Origin: CAYXSX01 sp964493095
GTDB lineage: Bacteria; Pseudomonadota; Alphaproteobacteria; Micavibrionales; Micavibrionaceae
Direction of reading: 5' to 3'
Length of the DNA stretch: 15,772 bases
NCBI GenBank assembly: GCA_964493095.1
Contig: CAZBNG010000049.1
Span: 1 to 15,772 of the forward strand
The position numbers were made by a program, and so were the translations under genes. The notes below the pieces were generated by a model that saw only the letters and a program-made list of their open reading frames with translations, was not told where the DNA came from and ran no database searches. Position 1 is the first letter of the stretch, and every line of letters begins with the position of its first letter. Positions 1 to 7,541 of the stretch are shown here, piece by piece.

Positions 1-2049
1 GCTACCGAGAACCTGACCGAGCGCGTCGAGCAGGCGAAAAACTCTCTTGAAACGCCGCTGCGTGAGATCAATGCGGCAATCAAGGAAGCCGATAACCGCC
101 ATGGGCATATCGAGGAAGTGTTGGGCCGCCGTGTCAGCGACCTTAACGAGGCCAGTGATAAGGCCACGCAGAGCGCGGAAAAAATTCGCGAAATTCTGCG
201 CGGTCAGGCACAGGAGATTTCAACGCTTTCCGGTCAGATTTCCGGACACGCCCGGACGATCAACGAGCAGATTTCGCGTCATACAGACGGCCTGTCCGAG
301 CAGGTCATGAGCTCCCTGCATGCGGTCGAGAAGGTGGCGTCGGCGCTGGAAGAGCAATCAGAGCGCCTTAACAGGGTTTCAAAGGGAGCGCAGGAGGATA
401 TCGGCGATCTTGGCGGGCTTATAGAAGCGCGTTGCCAGGAAATCGACAAATTTACATCGTCCTCCTTCCAGCAATTGCGTGAAATGGATGAAGACCTTGA
501 AGGTAAGATCACGGTTCTGCAACATCATGCGGAATCCGCTTATGAATCGATTGCCGGGGTGCGCGGCGCCATAGGTGATACGGCGGAGGAAATTGAGCCG
601 ATCTATCTGCGGGCCGTCCAAAGGGCGCAAGAGGCCGGGGACCGCCTGAGCAATTTGAAAGACGGATTTGAAACAACGGCGGAAAGCACGCTTTCCCGCT
701 TGCGTCAGGCAGGTATTTTGTTTGACGAGCGTCTGGAAAGTCTTAAGAGCGGTGCGGATGATGCGGCCAATATTCTCGATACATCCAGCAGCAACCTCAG
801 TGCACGGGTCAATGATATTGAATCCGCTTCCCGTGCTGCGGGCGAAAAAATGCACGAGATTACGGCGGCGCTTGATGATCAGTCAGCCGATATTCACCTG
901 ATTACCGATCAGGCGTTGCTCAAAATTGAGACGGTGCAAAAGTTGCTCAACGAACAGTTCCATGAACTTTCCGAATCCGTGGGGCAGGCCGTGTCGCAGC
1001 TTGGCACNNNNNNNNNNACTGTCGGAGACGGTTTTATGAAACAGGCGCGAAATGTACAGGAGCAGGCCGTTACGATCGTTGGGAATTTTGTGACCGCCGG
1101 GGATACCGCGAAAGAGCAAAGCGATATGCTACACGGTCAGAGCGAAAAAACCGTTGACCGTACGAAGGAAATGGTGGCGCAGGTTCAGCAGGAGGCGGCC
1201 GCATTGCTTGAGAAAGCTGAAGAGGCGTTGTTTGAGCTGCGCAAGAACGGCGACAGCTTTGCTATCCGTGCCCGCGAAGTGGCAGAACAGATGAAGGGCT
1301 CGCTTAAAACTTCAGAATCCTATGGTCGCGAGTTGCGTCGTCAGGCAAGTATGATTGCGGAAACTTCCGCCGAGACAGCCGAACGTATGAGTAAGGCTGT
1401 GAGCGTTCTGACCGGCAAGGTCGACGAAATTGGTTCCACTGCCGGGGATGCTTCTGTTCATATCGAGACGGCGCGCGAAAAACTTATTGATGAGTCGGAA
1501 CGTCTGATCATGGTTTCCACCAAAGCCATTGAGGCAACAAACGATGTGGTTTCCTCTTTTGAGAGACAGTCTTCAGCATTGTTTAAGGCGTCACAAGACG
1601 CTCTGAGCCGGGCCGATACCATCCAGAAGCACGAAACGCGCATCCAGCGTGAAGCTTTCCTGTCTTCAGCCAAGTTCATTATCGAGAGTTTGCATTCGCT
1701 TTCTGTCGATGTAACCCGGATGCTGGATGGGGATGTCTCCGAAAAAACATGGAAAGCCTTCCAGAAGGGCGATGTAGCGGCCTTTACGCGCCGTCTTACC
1801 GAGGTGCAAAAGCACTTGCCGCTGGAAAAGGCAAAAGAAAAGTTCACGGGGGACACGGAATTCCGCACTTATGTACAGCGCTATATCCGTCAATTCGAGG
1901 AATTGTTCGAACAGGCCATAAGCAGCGATCATGGTGCGCTGCTTAGCTCGACCTTTGCTTCCAGCGAAGTGGGCAAGTTGTACGAATTCCTGTGCCAGGT
2001 TGCAGGCAAGGAAGCCAGATTCTCCGCTTCCGTGCTGAAAGCCGCTTAA
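1..2049 (+). CDS. Large coiled-coil protein, C-terminal part (5' end outside window)
   Basis: The reading frame is open from base 1 to the TAA at 2047-2049, giving about 682 residues with no start inside the window, so the gene begins upstream. A GTG at 118 is an internal valine. Nearly all of it, up to about residue 540, is low in Gly/Pro and rich in Glu, Gln, Lys, Ala and Ser, with a continuous heptad-like pattern typical of long coiled coils and of apolipoprotein- or MCP-like helical repeats. The last ~130 residues look globular (motifs such as FIIESLHSLSVDVTRML, WKAFQKGDVAAFTRRL and FRTYVQRYIRQFEELFEQA). From memory, large alphaproteobacterial proteins with N-terminal membrane segments share such a tail, but I know no assigned function. 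A structural or cell-envelope role is inference only. The 10-N gap at 1008-1017 keeps the frame but hides residues. The next gene starts 120 bp downstream. Confidence 0.85.
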   Translation, partial: ATENLTERVEQAKNSLETPLREINAAIKEADNRHGHIEEVLGRRVSDLNEASDKATQSAEKIREILRGQAQEISTLSGQISGHARTINEQISRHTDGLSEQVMSSLHAVEKVASALEEQSERLNRVSKGAQEDIGDLGGLIEARCQEIDKFTSSSFQQLREMDEDLEGKITVLQHHAESAYESIAGVRGAIGDTAEEIEPIYLRAVQRAQEAGDRLSNLKDGFETTAESTLSRLRQAGILFDERLESLKSGADDAANILDTSSSNLSARVNDIESASRAAGEKMHEITAALDDQSADIHLITDQALLKIETVQKLLNEQFHELSESVGQAVSQLGXXXXTVGDGFMKQARNVQEQAVTIVGNFVTAGDTAKEQSDMLHGQSEKTVDRTKEMVAQVQQEAAALLEKAEEALFELRKNGDSFAIRAREVAEQMKGSLKTSESYGRELRRQASMIAETSAETAERMSKAVSVLTGKVDEIGSTAGDASVHIETAREKLIDESERLIMVSTKAIEATNDVVSSFERQSSALFKASQDALSRADTIQKHETRIQREAFLSSAKFIIESLHSLSVDVTRMLDGDVSEKTWKAFQKGDVAAFTRRLTEVQKHLPLEKAKEKFTGDTEFRTYVQRYIRQFEELFEQAISSDHGALLSSTFASSEVGKLYEFLCQVAGKEARFSASVLKAA
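1008..1017. other. Assembly gap (10 N) in the coiled-coil gene
   Basis: Ten Ns lie inside the coiled-coil reading frame. The frame is the same on both sides, so the true gap is consistent with 10 bases, or 10 plus a multiple of three. The equal size of the second gap suggests a fixed placeholder length rather than a measured one. Confidence 0.95.
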
Positions 2050-2169
2050 GCTCAATGGATTCCAGTTGGAACGTGCAGAAGAACAAGTGTTGATTAGATG
2101 CTGGAAAACGGTCATATTTATGCTTGTCTGTTGTGATAATTACATGTTTCAAGTGCGGTTTCTTTCATT

Positions 2170-3105
2170 ATGATCACAAGGTCATCGACCAAATTCTGCG
2201 CCGGTATTTCCGACATCTCGGATAGTTACGCCGGTTTTATCATCGATCAGTGGGGTGTGTTGCATGACGGCGACAAGCCTTATGAAGGTGTTGTAGAGTG
2301 TCTGAAGGAGCTTAAATCCCGCAAAAAATTCATCATTATCCTGTCCAACTCCGGCAAGCGCGCGGATGTAAACAAGGAGCGCCTGAAGAAAATCGGAATC
2401 GGGCCGACGCTTTACGACGAGCTTCTGACTTCGGGGGAAATGACATGGCAGGGTATCCATGATCAGGATGACGATATTTTCGGCGGCCTTGGCAAAAAAT
2501 GCTATCTCATCAGCCGCGGCGGCGACCGTTCAATTATTGACGGGCTTGATATTCAGGTGGTGGACGATATTAAAGAAGCTTCTTTTCTTCTGATTAGCGG
2601 CGCAGATTCACCGGATAAGACGCTGGAAGATTATGAGCCTATTTTAAAAGAGGCAGCCCGCCTGCGCCTGAAGACGCTCTGTGCCAACCCTGACAGTCAT
2701 GGCGTGCACGGCAGTGGCGTGATCATGGGGCCGGGTACGCTGGCACGCCGTTTTGAGGATTTTGGCGGCGTTCCGCATTATATCGGTAAGCCGCATAAGC
2801 CTATTTTCAAGCGCTGCATCAAAATGTTGCAGGACAGGGAGATATATCCGGGGCAGACCATTGTTATCGGTGATGCTGTGGCCCATGACATTCTGGGCGG
2901 TGCGCTGGTGAATATCGATACATGCCTTGTAAAGCAGGGATTGCATGCGCCGCTCTTCCAAAAGGCCGATACGCCTGCCGAGGTAAACAAGGCGCTCAAC
3001 GTGCTGGCTGCCCAATATAACAATGTGCGCCCTAAATTTCTTGTCGATACCATGTCATGGGGAAATCCTCTTCCCGATCGCAAACATAAGAAGCGCAGAG
3101 TCTAG
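2170..3105 (+). CDS. HAD-superfamily class IIA hydrolase (TIGR01459-like)
   Basis: A 311-residue cytoplasmic protein with all HAD motifs. Motif I is IIDQWGVLHDG (nucleophile Asp26). The usual second acid of DxD is replaced by Trp28, as I recall is normal in this NagD-related alphaproteobacterial family. Motif II is ILSNSGKR (Ser59). Motif III is GKPHKP (Lys207). Motif IV is GDAVAHDI (Asp235, Asp240). The cap domain lies between motifs II and III, as in class IIA enzymes that hydrolyse small phosphoesters; the substrate is unknown. The ATG at 2170 is the first start ahead of motif I, but I see no good Shine-Dalgarno sequence, so the start is less certain than the product. The ABC exporter follows 57 bp downstream on the same strand and may be cotranscribed. 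Confidence 0.88.
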   Translation: MITRSSTKFCAGISDISDSYAGFIIDQWGVLHDGDKPYEGVVECLKELKSRKKFIIILSNSGKRADVNKERLKKIGIGPTLYDELLTSGEMTWQGIHDQDDDIFGGLGKKCYLISRGGDRSIIDGLDIQVVDDIKEASFLLISGADSPDKTLEDYEPILKEAARLRLKTLCANPDSHGVHGSGVIMGPGTLARRFEDFGGVPHYIGKPHKPIFKRCIKMLQDREIYPGQTIVIGDAVAHDILGGALVNIDTCLVKQGLHAPLFQKADTPAEVNKALNVLAAQYNNVRPKFLVDTMSWGNPLPDRKHKKRRV

Positions 3106-3162
3106 CCTCTTCAATAAAGAATTCTATGCGATTTGGGGTATTTACGTTATAAACGCTGTTCG

Positions 3163-4946
3163 ATGGCACTGAAACACCAAAAACATATTCATATTTCCGG
3201 GCATGGCAATACCTGGCAGCTGGTAAAACGCCTTGCTGTGAATTACCTGAAGCCGCACATTCGTGAGCTTGTGGCCGCGTTGCTTTTCATGCTTGTCGCT
3301 TCTGCCATGACGGCAGGCGTTGCCATGCTCATGCAACCGGTTCTGGACGACGTATTGGTTCAGAAAAGGGAGGGCATGATTTTCCTTGTTGCCGCAGGGG
3401 TGTTTGTAACGTTTTTCATGCGCGGCATGGCGACATATGTGCATACGCTGATTATGAACAAAGTCGGACAATCGATTATCGCCGATGTGCAGAGTGACTT
3501 ATTCTCGCGTTTCCTTAGCCTGGACCTTGATTTCTTCCATGCCAACCCCAGCGGCCAGTTAATCTCCCGCGTAGTGAATGACGTTAATACGATGCGCGTT
3601 GCCGTCTCCGACACTATGACGGGGCTGGGCAAAAACCTTTTAACGCTGGTTTTTCTTGTCGGTGTCATGTTTTATCAGGACTACAAACTGGCGATCGCCG
3701 CTTTTATAATCTTTCCGTTCGCCTCTGCTTTTGTCGTTTATATTGGCCGGCGCCTGCGCAAGATTTCAGGCAGTATCCAGAATGAGATGGCGGGGCTTTC
3801 CGGGCTGCTTTCCGAAATTTTTCAGGGGATCAGGCAGGTCAAGGCCTACGGCATGGAAAATCATGAAAAAAAGCGGGCGGGGGCAGCGATTGAGACGGTT
3901 AAGAAGCTTAACATCAAATCGGTGCGTGTCGGCAATTTGTCCACGCCTGTCAATGAACTGCTAATCGGCCTTGTGGCTTCGAGCATTATTTTTTACGGCG
4001 GTATCGAGGTGGCGGCCGGGCATTTAACGCCAGGGCAGCTTGTCTCCTTTCTGGCGGCCTTTACCATGGCGTATGAGCCGATGAAAAAGCTGGCGCGTCT
4101 TAATAATGCGCTGCAAACCGGGTTGGGGGCGGCGGAACGTGTATTTGACATGCTTGATGAAACGCCGACTATCAAAGAAAAACCTCGAGCGAAGTTGCTG
4201 AAAATCAAAGGAGCCCCGGAGGTCGAGTTCGGGGAGGTGTTTTTCCGTTACCGCGAGGAAGACCAGAACGCGCTGGATGGCGTATCTTTTACCGCCAGAG
4301 CTGGCAAGGTTACGGCGCTTGTCGGGCCGTCGGGCGGAGGAAAGAGCACGATCATCAACATGATCCCGCGTTTTTACGATGCGGGGCAGGGGCGCGTGAC
4401 GATCAGCGGGCAGGATGTCAAAGATCTGAAAACGGCCAGTCTGCGCAGTCATATTGCGCTGGTGTCGCAGGATATCACGATTTTTGATGACACGGTCTTT
4501 GCCAATATCGCCTATGGCCGTCCCGGCGCCAGTGAGAAGGATATTATCAAAGCCGCTAAAGCAGCAGCAGCGCACGAGTTTATCGAGGCCATGGAGGAGG
4601 GGTACCAGACGCGCCTTGGTGAGCACGGCGTAAAGCTGTCCGGCGGCCAACGCCAGCGCATTTCCATAGCTAGAGCAATTTTACGCGACGCACCGCTGCT
4701 GCTGTTGGACGAGGCGACTTCNNNNNNNNNNATGAATCGGAAAAAGCCGTGCAAAAGGCGTTGAAGGCTCTGGAGAAGGGGCGCACTACGATCGTGATTG
4801 CCCACCGTCTTTCCACCGTTAAGGCCGCACACAAGATCGTAGTGCTTAACAAGGGGCGGGTCGTTGAAACAGGCACACATGAAGATTTATTGAAAAAAAG
4901 CGGTTTGTATGCGTCCATGTATAAGGCCGGCCTGCGAGAGGATTAG
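3163..4946 (+). CDS. MsbA-like ABC exporter (membrane + ATPase), interrupted by assembly gap
   Basis: A full-length single-chain exporter half-transporter of about 595 residues that would work as a homodimer in the inner membrane. Residues ~25-310 hold six membrane helices with the typical ABC_membrane stretches (DVQSDLFSRFLSLDLDFFHA, SRVVNDV). The nucleotide-binding domain has Walker A GPSGGGKST (~388), Q-loop SQD, signature LSGGQRQRIS (~492), Walker B LLLLDEATS (Asp516) and the H-loop IVIAHRLST after the gap. The overall type matches lipid A/LPS flippases (MsbA), but other lipid or drug exporters cannot be excluded. I chose ATG 3163 over an in-frame TTG at 3133; neither has a clear ribosome binding site. 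The 10-N gap at 4722-4731 removes the D-loop and makes the frame appear shifted; this is explained by gap length rather than mutation (see findings). Confidence 0.88.
4722..4731. other. Assembly gap (10 N) at the ABC exporter D-loop
   Basis: The gap falls right after Walker B (DEAT + TC of a Ser codon) and before AT-GAA-TCG-GAA. The family pattern S-A-L-D-N-E-S-E would need 11 bases here, not 10, so the N run is one base too short and creates an artificial frameshift. Confidence 0.9.
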
Positions 4947-4974
4947 TGCAGGAGCCTTCTTTCTTTATTTCTCC

Positions 4975-5002
4975 TTGAATATGAGGGGCGCTGCGTCATA
5001 AT
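4975..5002 (+). promoter_or_regulatory. Possible sigma70-type promoter for the CBS/DUF192 pair
   Basis: A TTGAAT -35 element (4975-4980) is followed after 16 bases by CATAAT (4997-5002), five of six matches to TATAAT. It sits about 40 bases upstream of the CBS start. A short ATAAG/CTTAT dyad follows. No experimental support. Confidence 0.4.
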
Positions 5003-5044
5003 ACATAAGTGCTTATCAAAGCGCTCTTTTAAAAAGGACAATCC

Positions 5045-5509
5045 ATGCCTTGCCATGCCGCCATGAACAAGAAATTCGTCAGCGTTCAGGAAGAAACGAG
5101 CGTTGAAAAGGCGCTGGCCACTATGAAAAAGGGCAACGTTACCGAAGTGCCTGTTGTTGACGACGAAGGTGTTTTTCAAGGAGTGTTCAGTTTGAAAAAA
5201 CTTTTTGAAAACCTTTTGCCGGTTTCGGTTTCAATGGCTGATGGGGTGCAGCTTGATGTGACGCTGGCTGCGGCGCCGGGAGTAGCCAAACGCTTGAAGA
5301 AGGTTAAGCCGCTCCTAGTGCGCGATTTTATGATGCGTAAAGTGCCGCGCGTGGCACCGGGGGCGCCGTTGTGGGAGGGGATGCAGGCGATGATCGGTAC
5401 GCATGGCTGCGCCATATTGCCGGTTGTCGACCCTGATAGTGGTAAACTGTTGGGGCTCATTAATACGCAATCCATGATGAACGAGCTCGAAAGGCTAAGT
5501 GATGAATAA
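5045..5509 (+). CDS. Tandem CBS-domain protein
   Basis: A 154-residue soluble protein made of two CBS motifs and little else. The first covers residues ~8-60 (TSVEKALATM, VTEVPVVDDEG, QGVFSLKKLF). The second covers ~95-150 (VRDFMMRKVPRVAPGAPLWEGMQAM, AILPVVDPDSGKLLGLI). Such pairs bind adenine nucleotides or SAM and act as energy or ligand sensors; the ligand and partner here are unknown. AAGGA at 5034-5038 sits well for the ATG at 5045; an ATG at 5063 is a weaker alternative. The 3' end overlaps the start of the DUF192 gene by 8 bases (TAA 5507-5509, ATG 5502), so translation is probably coupled, although the DUF192 product is exported and this one is not. Confidence 0.85.
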   Translation: MPCHAAMNKKFVSVQEETSVEKALATMKKGNVTEVPVVDDEGVFQGVFSLKKLFENLLPVSVSMADGVQLDVTLAAAPGVAKRLKKVKPLLVRDFMMRKVPRVAPGAPLWEGMQAMIGTHGCAILPVVDPDSGKLLGLINTQSMMNELERLSDE

Positions 5510-6029
5510 TAAGAAACTGTTTTCGGTAAAAGGGGCATTAGCCTTTCTTCTGATTATATCCTTTTTGAGCGGAGTGGCTTTCTTCAGCGGTGTTAGTGCC
5601 CGTGCACAAGATGAGCAGAAATTTCATCCGCAGGATCTGGCGGTAACCATTAAGACACAGGAAGGAAAAAGGTATCTTTTTGACGTCGAGCTGGCGCTTA
5701 CGCCGAAGGCCCAGGAGAAAGGGCTGATGAACCGGGAATCATTGCCTCAAACAACCGGTATGCTTTTTGTTTTCAATAGTAACGAGCCGCGCACGTTCTG
5801 GATGAAAGATACGTTGATCCCGCTGGACATCATTTTTATACGGCAGGACGGTATTATCGATCATATCCATTCCATGGCAAAGCCGCTGGATCGCAGCTTT
5901 GTTACATCGCAGCACGCGGCGTGGGCTGTTCTGGAAATTAATGGCGGGCTTTGCGATAAGTTGGGTATTCGTGAAGGAGATATGGTGTATCATCCTGTTT
6001 TCCGGAACTTAAACAGGCTTGAGGATTAA
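5502..6029 (+). CDS. DUF192 family secreted protein
   Basis: A 175-residue protein with an N-terminal hydrophobic signal segment (residues ~11-32) and a plausible signal peptidase I site after ARA (35). The mature part is one DUF192 domain: FDVELALTPKAQEKGLMNR (60-78), GMLFVF, FWMKDTLIPLDIIFI (99-113), and an ending LEINGGLCDKLGIREGD. Length and motif order match the family, which is common in bacteria and archaea but lacks an agreed biochemical role. An in-frame GTG lies three bases upstream; I chose ATG 5502 because it overlaps the preceding CBS stop. tRNA-Pro follows 47 bp downstream. Confidence 0.87.
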   Translation: MNNKKLFSVKGALAFLLIISFLSGVAFFSGVSARAQDEQKFHPQDLAVTIKTQEGKRYLFDVELALTPKAQEKGLMNRESLPQTTGMLFVFNSNEPRTFWMKDTLIPLDIIFIRQDGIIDHIHSMAKPLDRSFVTSQHAAWAVLEINGGLCDKLGIREGDMVYHPVFRNLNRLED

Positions 6030-6036
6030 GGATTTC

Positions 6037-6065
6037 TTGTGTAAAGGTATTGATCCGCGTATTTT
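6037..6065 (+). promoter_or_regulatory. Possible promoter of tRNA-Pro
   Basis: TTGTGT (6037-6042), a 17-base spacer, then TATTTT (6060-6065) end 11 bases before the mature tRNA 5' end. The spacing is right for a stable-RNA promoter, but both boxes are imperfect. Confidence 0.4.
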
Positions 6066-6076
6066 GCGGAATTGAT

Positions 6077-6153
6077 CGGGGTGTAGCACAGCTTGGTAGT
6101 GCGCTCGCTTTGGGAGCGAGAGGCCGGAGGTTCGAATCCTCTCACCCCGACCA
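6077..6153 (+). tRNA. tRNA-Pro (anticodon UGG)
   Basis: A 77-base cloverleaf read by eye. The acceptor CGGGGTG pairs with CACCCCG (6143-6149), followed by discriminator A and an encoded CCA. The anticodon stem CTCGC/GCGAG encloses the loop TTTGGGA with anticodon TGG, and the T arm carries GGTTCGAATCC. All arms pair well. Its 3' end is repeated exactly 112 bases downstream (see the decayed copy). Confidence 0.97.
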
Positions 6154-6178
6154 TTTATATGTATAGGCGGTCTCTGAT

Positions 6179-6205
6179 AAAGAGGATTCGAGACCTCCTC
6201 TTTTT
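6179..6205 (+). terminator. Rho-independent terminator after tRNA-Pro
   Basis: AAAGAGG (6179-6185) pairs with CCTCTTT (6197-6203) across an 11-base loop and ends in a run of five Ts (6201-6205). The 5' arm and loop also carry an inverted 11-base copy of T-arm sequence (AGAGGATTCGA is the complement of TCGAATCCTCT). Confidence 0.65.
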
Positions 6206-6219
6206 AACAAGAGCTTTGC

Positions 6220-6265
6220 GGCGCTTTGCGCGCAAGGCGGGGTTCGAATCCTCTCACCCCGACCA
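6220..6265 (+). pseudogene. Decayed partial copy of tRNA-Pro
   Basis: The 3' 25 bases match tRNA-Pro exactly through CCA. Upstream, CGCTTTG (6222-6228), GCG and AAGGCGG can still be lined up with the anticodon arm and variable region, four bases shorter than in the functional gene. No strand complementary to the acceptor (CGGGGTG) is found at the right distance, so it cannot fold as a tRNA. It may be a decayed tandem duplicate or one end of an integration scar. Confidence 0.6.
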
Positions 6266-6322
6266 TTCTTTTGCAGTGGCGGTTAAGATAGGTCTTTGGG
6301 GGCCTGACGGAGAGCCGGCATT

Positions 6323-6886
6323 ATGAACGCTTCAAACGAAAACAGGCAAATCAAGCAGGACGAGAAGTGGAAAGATCTGGCCGGGCGGGCCCAGGAAGGT
6401 GACACGCGTTCCTATAATAAGCTTTTGCAGGATATCGCACCTTATATCCGGAACTATCTTGCCGGGGGGTTGGCCAATCCGGACTGGGCTGACGATATAA
6501 CACAGGAAGTGCTTATTTCTGTTCATAAATCCCTGAAAACGTACAGTCCCGCTCTACCTTTCCGTCCTTGGCTGATGGCGATCGTTAATTTCCGGCGTAC
6601 TGATTTTCTGCGCAAACATTACGCAGCACGAGGTGATAAGCAAACACCTCTGGAAAATATGGAATTTCAAAAAAACTATGTAACCGATTCACCTTATGCA
6701 GGCGAATTAAAGGATATAGAAGGCGCTCTTGACGAGTTGCCGGAAAAGCAGCGCGAGGTGTTCCGCCTGATGAAAATAGAAGGATATTCGGCCCAGGAAG
6801 TGGCAAAGAGAATGGGAATGAACGTATCAGCCGTCAAGGTGTCGGCGCACAGGACGGCCAACAAGTTAAAAGCGAAGCTGGGATAG
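6323..6886 (+). CDS. ECF RNA polymerase sigma factor (SigF/ECF16-like)
   Basis: A 187-residue protein with only the two ECF domains. Sigma region 2 (about 25-100) includes YNKLLQDIAPYIRNYL, the DDITQEVLISVHKSL core-binding helix and FRPWLMAIVNFRRTDFLR. Region 4 (about 131-185) includes LDELPEKQREVFRLMKIEGY and the helix-turn-helix SAQEVAKRMGMNVSAVKVSAHR. A GGAG-type ribosome binding site lies about 9 bases before the ATG. The next gene, five bases downstream, is an NrsF/DUF1109 membrane protein, which points to the Caulobacter SigF group. Known members respond to heavy metals or reactive chlorine. No clear SigF-type promoter precedes the gene itself. The subgroup call rests mainly on the partner gene. 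Confidence 0.9.
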   Translation: MNASNENRQIKQDEKWKDLAGRAQEGDTRSYNKLLQDIAPYIRNYLAGGLANPDWADDITQEVLISVHKSLKTYSPALPFRPWLMAIVNFRRTDFLRKHYAARGDKQTPLENMEFQKNYVTDSPYAGELKDIEGALDELPEKQREVFRLMKIEGYSAQEVAKRMGMNVSAVKVSAHRTANKLKAKLG

Positions 6887-6891
6887 GTTTG

Positions 6892-7530
6892 ATGAGCGAT
6901 AATACAGATAAACTGATTACAGAATTATGCGGCGATTTAAAGCCGGTATGCTGCATGTGCCACCCGCTTAAGCGTGCGGCGCGCTGGTTACTTGTTTCCT
7001 CTGTTTATATAGCTCTTGTCGTTCTGGCGCTGGGTATGCGCGATGATATAGCGGCGAAATTTTCTGATACATCCTTTCTGATTGAAAACGGCCTGATGGC
7101 ATTAATAGGTGTAAGTGCTGCGTTTGCTTCGGCGTGGCTGTGCGTACCCGATATGCGCGGGGCGCGCTGGATGAAATTCCTGCCCCTTATCGGGATGGCG
7201 GCCTTTGTCGGCTGGGAAGTTTTTCGCAGCATGGGCGAGGGAGTTCATATGCCCCATCTTCATTACTGGGATCATTGCTTCGGTAGCGCTGCGCTGATCG
7301 GGTTTGTGCCTATGGCCGCCCTGATGTTTACATCGCGGGGCGGCGCCACGACGCAGCCGCTGCTTATGGCGCTGATGAACGTGATAGCCGTGGGGGCTCT
7401 GGGTTATATCGGGCTGCGTTTTGTCTGCGCTTCCGATACGATAGGCCATGCCGCCGTTTACCATCTTGTGCCGTTTATGGCGCTGGGAATTATCACGGGG
7501 CTTACGGCGCGTCGTTTGTACCGCTGGTAA
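6892..7530 (+). CDS. nrsF: NrsF/DUF1109-like membrane anti-sigma factor
   Basis: A 212-residue protein with about six hydrophobic segments (roughly 31-48, 65-86, 95-112, 131-147, 157-176, 188-206), matching the length and topology of NrsF (DUF1109). The N-terminus (DKLITELCGDLKPV) matches the family's short cytoplasmic start, which is thought to hold the sigma factor at the membrane. Cysteines at 129 and 179 are 50 apart, like the pair recalled as Cys131/Cys181 in the Caulobacter protein, where they are needed for metal signalling. Extra cysteines at 13, 20, 21 and 23 (PVCCMCHP) are notable. I chose ATG 6892 over the in-frame TTG three bases earlier. The gene immediately follows its sigma factor. 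It converges on the radical-SAM gene with an 11-base gap holding only a T-rich run. Confidence 0.85.
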   Translation: MSDNTDKLITELCGDLKPVCCMCHPLKRAARWLLVSSVYIALVVLALGMRDDIAAKFSDTSFLIENGLMALIGVSAAFASAWLCVPDMRGARWMKFLPLIGMAAFVGWEVFRSMGEGVHMPHLHYWDHCFGSAALIGFVPMAALMFTSRGGATTQPLLMALMNVIAVGALGYIGLRFVCASDTIGHAAVYHLVPFMALGIITGLTARRLYRW

Positions 7531-7541
7531 TTTAATTTTTT

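Larger units (their letters stand above)
6129..6267 (+). repeat. 27-bp perfect direct repeat of the tRNA-Pro 3' end
   Basis: Bases 6129-6155 (T arm, acceptor 3' strand, CCA and two following Ts) recur without mismatch at 6241-6267. The copies are 112 bases apart and flank a terminator. Identity stops sharply on both sides of the repeat. Confidence 0.93.

Noticed and set aside
2050..2169. Promoter for the HAD gene (TTGATT with CATATT 17 bases on) and a TTCCA-GT-TGGAA palindrome
   Set aside because: The boxes are weak and the palindrome is short; not strong enough to list as features.
4722..4946. A genuine frameshift splitting the ABC exporter into two proteins
   Set aside because: The change of frame coincides exactly with an N run and is resolved by an 11-base gap that restores the canonical D-loop.
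4950..4975. Terminator after the ABC exporter (AGGAG...CTCCT)
   Set aside because: A five-base stem with a 16-base loop and no following T run.
6220..6265. A second functional tRNA-Pro
   Set aside because: Only the 3' part is intact; there is no matching acceptor 5' strand, and the anticodon arm is degraded.
6093..6326. Plus-strand ORF through tRNA-Pro ending in the sigma start (including a 55-codon ATG version from 6160)
   Set aside because: It translates the tRNA, a terminator and the decayed tRNA copy. Despite the ATGA overlap with the sigma gene it has no recognisable domain or convincing ribosome binding site.
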